64,000 nt of DNA from Humulus lupulus. Its lineage: Eukaryota > Streptophyta > Magnoliopsida > Rosales > Cannabaceae. The notes below the pieces were generated by a model. It did no database searches. It saw only the letters and a program-made list of their open reading frames with translations, and had not been told where the DNA came from. This document shows, piece after piece, positions 58,529-64,000 of the stretch (position 1 is the stretch's first letter; every line of letters begins with the position of its first letter). Both the position numbers and the translations under genes were made by a program. Where the stretch lies: positions 96,777,411 through 96,841,410 of the forward strand of contig NC_084795.1 in NCBI RefSeq assembly GCF_963169125.1, read 5' to 3'.

Positions 58529-59500
58529 GTGTCGGTACACAAAGTACTGGTACTGAGCATAACTTATCCTTAAGAAAATGGAAGCTCTCTTCACACTTAT
58601 CAGTCTAGTTGAATCTTTGCTGCTTCCGGGTCAGGTTGGTAAGTGGGGTGGCTATCTTAGAAAAGCCCTCTACAAACCTCCAATAATAACCTGTTAGCCC
58701 CAAAAAACTTCTTACCTCTGACACGTTCTTAGGTCTTGGCCAATCCTTCATAGCCTCTACCTTAGATAGGTCTACTGCAACTCCTTCCTTGGATACTATG
58801 TGGCCGAGGAACGCTACTTGTGAAAGAAAAAATTTTCACTTTTTGAACTTGGCATAAAGTTGATGCTCTTTTAATCACAGCATGGTCATTATTAAATGTT
58901 CCTCGTGCTTGACTTCGTCCTTTGAGTACACCAAAATATCGTTGATGAACACTACGACAAATTTATCCAAGTAATCCTGAAAGACCCTATTCATTAAATC
59001 CATGAATGCAGCTAGAGCGTTGGTAAGACCAAAAGACATAACTAAAAACTCATAATGTCCATAACGGGTTCTAAAAGTTGTCTTGGGAATATCCTATTCC
59101 CGTACCTTGAGCTGGTGATACCTGGACCGTAGATCAAGCTTTGAAAATACGGTTGCTCCTCGGAGTTGATCAAACAAATCATCAATCTGGGGTAGCGGGT
59201 ACTTATTCTCAATTGCTACCTTATTCAGCTCGCGGTAATCTATACACATCCGAATGCTTTCGTCCTTCTTCTTCACAAATAGATCTGGTGCTCCCCACGG
59301 CGAATGGCTCGGTCTAATAAAACCCAAGTCTAAGAGCTCTTGTAGCGGTGTCTTTAACTCCTTGAGTTCAGTAGGAGCCATCCGGTATGGTGCCTTGGAG
59401 ATAGGCTCGGTGCCCGGTACTTGTTCAATTGTGAAGTCAATTTCCCGAGTCGGCGGCAGCCCTAGTAAGTCGTCAGGAATACTTCTAAGAATTCCTTTAC
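58529..59500 (-). pseudogene. Element B reverse transcriptase
   Basis: Right to left: 59460-59100 [77 protein letters not shown] (first catalytic Asp). A stop at 59094 or so is followed by [15 protein letters not shown] and [12 protein letters not shown] near 58950. The invariant FIDD motif is FIND, so one catalytic Asp is replaced by Asn. The thumb ([20 protein letters not shown]) and the RNase H start run to 58534, where the solo LTR interrupts. Confidence 0.88.
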
Positions 59501-60061
59501 AATGCGGACGTCTCCAACCTTTAGTGGTGTTTCCTTTACCACATTCGTGACACTGGCTAAGAATGCATGACATCCTTTTTCTATCATCCTCTGAGCTTTG
59601 AGAGATGAAATAAGCGACGTACGTAGTCCTGAAAATTTTCCCATAAAGCATAGTCTCTGACCGTCAGGAGTCTCGAACATCACTTGCTTACGTCTGCAGT
59701 CGATGGTTGCGACATGCCTTGCTATCCAATCCATGCCCAGTATCACGTCGAAGTCTTTGATCCCTAGCTCTATCAGGTCTCCTTCTATTTCTACGTCCTT
59801 AATTTTGATCGGTATGCCTTGTACTATCCATGATGATAGAACTATTTCACCCGAAGGCAATTCTGTTACAAACCTAGTTCTAAATATTTCATAAGGTTTG
59901 TCTAATTTCTCTATCATTCCTAACGAGATATACAAGTGAGTGGCTCCTAAATCAAATAATACTGAACATACATTATTGAGGATAGGAATCTGACCTGTGA
60001 CCACTTTATTACTAGCATCGGCTTCTCCCTGGGTCAAGGCAAAGACTCTAGCAGGAACCAT
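59462..60061 (-). pseudogene. Element B aspartic protease (about 200 codons open)
   Basis: MVPARVFALTQGEADASNKV, then SVLFDLGATHLYISLGMIEK: the active-site triplet DSG appears as DLG, with the Asp kept. VILGMDWIARHVATIDCRRK is the second family landmark. The frame overlaps the RT frame start at 59500-59462, which indicates a small frameshift between protease and RT. It would process Gag-Pol. Confidence 0.88.
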
Positions 60062-61243
60062 CTTGTTGTCCTTTTTTTATTCTAGCTTGGGTTGGAGACA
60101 TTCTGTCTTCCGGTGACCTTCCTGACCACAATTGTAGCATCCCTTGGTGTTTGCACAACACTCACCAAGATGTTTCTTTTGGCACTTAGAGCACTGCAGT
60201 AACCCGACCTACTACCTCCATTGTTTGTTCGTGCTCTTTTATCGTTGTCGGACTGCTTATTGTCAGGATGCCTTCTCTTCTGACCATTATTGTTGATAGG
60301 CTGATGGTTGTTGTGGTGGTTGTTTCGACCATTCTGTGGTTGACCCTGCTGTTTAGGCTCAGGCTTACTAGCTTCCTCCTTACTAACATTTGCCTAAAGC
60401 CTTTCTACTTCCATAGCCATTTTGTAGAAGTTCCAGGATTTGCTAGCTTAACCCCTAGCTCAATCTTCGGTCTAAGTCCTCTAATGAACTTGGTAACCCT
60501 CAGAAAGTCTATTGTAACATACTCTGGTGCAAACTTGGCTAGTCGATCAAACTACCAAGCATACTCTACTACTGTCAAGTTGCCCTGCTTCAGACCAGTG
60601 AACTCTTCGACCCTTGTAGCGATGACTTCTGAGTTGTAATACTTCTTATGGAACAGCTCCACAAATATGGTCCATGTCATGGGGGCAATGTCTTGAGTCT
60701 ACTGAACTAAGTCCCACCATATTCTAGCATCCTTTTTAAGCAGAGACAAAATGCAGGATATGTGGTTTGCGTTCCCGAGATTCATGTGCGCTAGGATCAG
60801 ATCTACATTTCTGAGCCCTTCTTCCACCTCGAAGGGGTCTGTTCTCCCTTCAAAGTTTGGAGCGTGTTGCTTACGAAACCGCTCTTAGATTGGCTCCATG
60901 TACTAAGCTGGGTAGGGCAGATAGTTTACCATTGGCCATCTCCCATAAGGACCTACTTGTTGGGGCACCATTTGCTGAGGTTGTGGTGCAGCCGAGGCGG
61001 AGGCTGAGTCTGAGTCTGTGGCTGCAGTTGGGCCTGTTGTCACTGTTGTTGTAGGAATTCATCCACTTGTTGTCAAAGTCTGACAATTTGTGCAGTGTTA
61101 TCAACCAGCGGCGGGGGTGCTCTTTGGTTAACAGCAGTAGTGGTTCCACGCACTCCCCTTTTGCGAACTGGAGGGGCTTCATTGGTCTCTTGAGAGATGC
61201 TGGAAGCATTAGCATTGGTGCGTGCAGACCTTCTGAGTGACAT
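60062..61243 (-). pseudogene. Element B gag
   Basis: Likely start at 61243 (MSLRRSARTNANASS). A frameshift near 61080 is followed by a Gln/Pro-rich stretch. 60880-60420 is the gag core (FRKQHAPNFEGRTDPFEVEE, DARIWWDLV, FVELFHKKYYNSEVIATRVE, FDRLAKFAPEYV) with two TAG stops. The zinc region at about 60195-60080 has two motifs, CSKCQKKHLGEC and CYNCGQEGHRKTEC, the second a complete CCHC knuckle. Confidence 0.85.
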
Positions 61244-61775
61244 CTTCAGCAGAGTTCTAACCGTCGAGAAAAACATGTTAGAACTTACCCTAATAGGCTC
61301 TAAAATAAAACTTAACCTAAGAAACATAACTTGGACCTATTAATTATGATTTCTTATGAAAGAATTATGTAAGCCTTCTTTATCATTAGGGTGTGTTTCT
61401 AAACTTAGAAAAATAAGCCATATTTATTATTTTCTAAGTGTGTTTCTAATCATCCTATATGACTTAATTCTCAGGCTCGAAACTCGTCGTTGTTCCAAAG
61501 TTAACCATATTGAGGGAGGGTTGGGATTAGTAAAATCGTTCCCACTACTATGGCCCCCTAACTCACAATATAGAACCCGGTCCATTGATTTGTATCCACC
61601 CTCACCGAACTTGGTCATTATTTATTAAATTTATTATTTATTATGATTGTAAAATAAAATCAAACTCATACATGTAATCAAAAATAACAATGATATTTAT
61701 TTGGAAAAAGGATGTCACTATGTACAATCATAATTGCAAAAAAAATAAAATATATAAATAAAGAAATAAACTAAT
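61244..61775 (-). other. Leader between extra ORF and gag of element B
   Basis: About 530 bp, AT-rich, without a convincing frame. An open stretch at 61427-61618 has no known motif. It may act as 5' UTR or intergenic spacer for gag translation. Confidence 0.5.
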
Positions 61776-62243
61776 CTAAAAATCAGGATCTTCTATATCT
61801 GACCCTTCATCTAACATATCATCATCTATCTCCTCATAGTGATCTTTATCTTGAGCCTCAAAATTTCCTCTTGGAAGATTCGTAAAGATTCTATGTTTTT
61901 GCTCATTTGTGAATTGGAGTTCCATCTTAGAGGTGAACCTAAGTATGAGAAAATAATATCTCATAGCTATTGGTAATTCATCTTCATCATCTATAGTCTC
62001 TCATATTTCTTTTAAAGCTACAATTACAGAAGGATAATCTTTAAAAAGTGTACTTACTAAAACATATTATTCCGTAGCTCCCATCATTATTTGCTTAGTT
62101 GTTTGGACGTGAACTATCTCCCTGTGGAATAAGAGTAATCTCCGAGTGATTCTTTCTAGCACTCCTACTATATTTCTTGGCTCACAAATTCTTTTCAAGG
62201 CCTTAATGGCTTAGATATCCTCATAGTTCAAGGCTCCATCCAT
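61776..62243 (-). pseudogene. Unrecognised leader ORF of element B (155 codons, three stops)
   Basis: In the same sense as gag, between PBS and gag. It starts at an ATG (62243, MDGALNYEDI) and keeps one frame down to a TAG at 61776. The three internal stops (62211, about 62055, about 61998) are each one C-to-T change from a Gln or Arg codon. Recognisable stretches: ALKRICEPRNIVGVLERITR, LFHREIVHVQTTKQIMMGAT, LFKDYPSVIVALKE, MELQFTNEQKHRIFTNLPRG, and a very acidic end (EEIDDDMLDEGSDIEDPDF). No family recognised: not gag, not a protease, no zinc motif or membrane segment. The predicted fold is mostly helical. It could be an element-specific protein or a captured host gene. Confidence 0.5.
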
Positions 62244-62249
62244 TCTTAA

Positions 62250-62315
62250 CTGAAAACATAAGGCTAAAACGTTAGCTATACATATAAACATAATAACTAT
62301 AACATAAACACTTAC
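62250..62315 (-). other. Candidate 66-nt intron upstream of the leader ORF
   Basis: The minus strand has AAT|GTAAGT at the 5' side, a branch-site-like CTAAC 25 or so nt before the end, and TTATGTTTTCAG|TT at the 3' side. The length is divisible by three, has no stop in the ORF frame, and the flanking frame (HLHEFLLDTHAKASN) joins the ORF in phase. It is short for a plant intron but has all signals. Confidence 0.45.
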
Positions 62316-62379
62316 ATTGGCTGTTATATTCGAAGCTTTAGCGTGTGTATCAAGGAGAAATTCATGCAAATGAATCGTT

Positions 62380-62391
62380 GCTCTGATACCA
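62380..62391 (-). promoter_or_regulatory. Primer binding site of element B
   Basis: TGGTATCAGAGC on the minus strand, two bases inside the 5' LTR. Initiator tRNA-Met type. Confidence 0.92.
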
Positions 62392-62393
62392 AC

Positions 62394-64000
62394 TATAATG
62401 ACCCAACTATTTCTAAGACCATGGACCATTAAAACTATACATAGCTACTATTTTTGAGAAAAACATACATAAGAAATAATCATAACTTTATTAAAACTCC
62501 AAAAAAAATATTGTATCAATAACATAAAAGTATAAAATAAAATGTGACATGGTATGGGTACCCATTGTTTATAAAACATAACTTTAAATACTAATTGCGG
62601 AATTACATCAAAACATAATTTAAAAGACATAAAATAAATAATTTCGTCCTCGATCAACACGTAGTCCATTGAATCCATTCATCCATAACACACAAGCCAA
62701 GCTGCCAAGAATCCTTCCGCCTTCCATAATCATTTTCCTACATCAAGCTAAAAATAAAGGAGTGAACCTAATGCCCAGCAAGGAAAATCTATTATAACAT
62801 AAATCATAAGCATAAGATTATATCATAAACAACATATTACTATAAAACATATATCATATAGGACTACAATGGCCATCATAATTCTTGGGGCTTGTTAGCT
62901 AAGCAAGTCATACGCCCATAAATTTATGGGGCTTGCTAGCTAAGCAAGTCATATGCCCATAAATTCTTGGGGCTTGCTAGCTAAACAAGCAATATGCCCA
63001 AGGAATATAAAACATATTCTTGGGGCTTGTTATCTAAACAAGTCATATGCCCAAGGACTATAAAACATATAACATAACATATATCATATCATAGCATAAA
63101 ACATATCATAACATAAACATATAAACACATATATCTAGCCTATTTTCCTTACCAAAAGCCGGGATATTTGGGAATAAGAACGGGATTAGAACACTCCTAT
63201 AAACCAACAGTAGAAATGGTGAGAATCTCTAAGAATAAAGATGAATATGAGAACTAAACCATCAAGAAGAAACTTACCAAGAAGGACCTTAAGTTTTAAG
63301 AACTTAAATACCTAATCCAGAATCATAAACAAGAATTAGGATCTGAATAAAAGAAACTAAAGAAAACTAAATAATTATATATAACTGAACTTAGGTATAA
63401 AAATACCTTGAATGACCTTATGGATTAGTCTAAACCTCAATACCGAAATCACATTATTTTTCACTTCCTAAGTGTTTATAAAAGCTTAGAATGATAAATC
63501 TTTAACCCAAAACCCAAGTGTATCTCTCTATAGTAACACTAGCACCTTGGAGGCTCTGATCAAATGCTTGAAGAATGAAGAAAATTGCTGAGCACTAGGT
63601 CCTATTTATAGTGTTCAAGGAGTGAAACTAACCCATTTTAATTTGAATAAATAAATGATTATAAAATAAAAATGATTTGAATTTTTGTTCAACTAACGCC
63701 CAGAACTCGGTCAAAGTCGTTCAAAGGCAGGTCTAAGTGGTTAAGGCTATTTTTAAAATTCAAAAATCAAACTTTCAAAAATACATACATGGAGCCGATA
63801 TATTTCCCTCTATAAGCAATATATCGCCTCCCCCTGTATTCCCGAGCCTCGTTCGATCATTCATGCAAATTCGACGTGTTTTCTGTATCTTATGTAGGTG
63901 ATATATCGGCCCCTATACTGCGATATATTGGCATACGTTGATATATTAAACATGTAATTAGACTTTTTCAGCAAAATTTGAATTGGATAAACAGTTTTGA
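62394..64000 (-). repeat. 5' LTR of element B, cut by the window end
   Basis: Plus-strand TATAATGACCCAAC (TG mutated to TA), colinear with 52305 on. Minus-strand TATAAATA at 63603-63610, tandem 'ttggggcttgctagctaa' units at 62880-63060, and eroded CGATATATCG palindromes at 63795-63935. Confidence 0.92.

Larger units (their letters stand above)
52305..64000 (-). mobile_element. Tekay-like Ty3/gypsy element B with a long leader
   Basis: Minus-strand element: 3' LTR, PPT, integrase with chromodomain, RNase H (split by a solo LTR), RT, protease, gag, a leader of about 1.1 kb with an extra ORF, PBS and the 5' LTR, which runs off the right edge. The LTRs appear about 93-95% alike over the first 250 bp by eye, which makes it the youngest element with both LTRs here. 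Confidence 0.92.

Noticed and set aside
1..64000. tRNA or rRNA genes
   Set aside because: No cloverleaf with a GTTCGA-type T arm and no rRNA stretch was noticed. The TGGTATCAGAGC sites are retrotransposon primer binding sites, not tRNA genes.

Overview
The window reads as heterochromatin-like nuclear DNA of a seed plant, probably a eudicot. It holds no complete host gene. Almost every base belongs to nested transposable elements: Ty3/gypsy chromoviruses of Tekay/Del type (initiator-Met PBS, integrase followed by a chromodomain-like tail), Ty3/gypsy Tat-type elements (second RNase H, antisense extra ORF), one Ty1/copia element and two CACTA DNA transposons. LTR families A, B and C are names I give to the Tekay-like repeats here. 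The species cannot be named from the sequence.

Layout, left to right. 1-5450: minus-strand Tekay element A1 (decayed gag-pol, PBS, 5' LTR). 5451-9491: plus-strand Tekay element A2 (integrase remnant, PPT, 3' LTR), into which A1 jumped. 9492-16507: plus-strand Tat element Tat0 (gag zinc finger, PR, RT, RNase H, second RNase H, IN); its IN is split by a family-B solo LTR at 12970-14883 with TSD TGACT. 16508-16710: stump of a family-A-like LTR. 16711-33413: Tat1, with 5' LTR, gag start, a block of CACTA DNA and captured host gene pieces, an antisense ORF, tandem repeats, PPT and LTR. 32606-37800: Tat2, which uses the same LTR at 32606-33413 as its 5' LTR. 37801-43203: minus-strand copia element inside Tat2. 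43204-52304: minus-strand Tekay element C inside the copia gag. 52305-64000: minus-strand Tekay element B inside the 5' LTR of C. 56216-58528: family-A solo LTR (TSD GTGTC) inside the RNase H of B. The right half is therefore a nest five deep.

The most unusual parts are: (1) an extra sense-strand ORF (61776-62243), with a well-formed 66-nt intron just upstream, in the leader between PBS and gag of element B; (2) two Tat elements sharing one LTR that has a PPT on one side and a PBS plus gag on the other; (3) exon-intron pieces of three unrelated host genes (an ABCC transporter, a LAF3-like amidohydrolase, an SKU5-like multicopper oxidase) lying in the CACTA-containing block of Tat1 and running straight into the Tat antisense ORF; (4) clustered perfect palindromes in family-B LTRs and other short boxes conserved between otherwise diverged LTR families.

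Nothing here looks able to transpose by itself. All pol regions carry stops, frameshifts or lost catalytic residues. Elements B and C keep the longest open stretches; the two LTRs of B look more alike than those of C, which agrees with B being nested in C.
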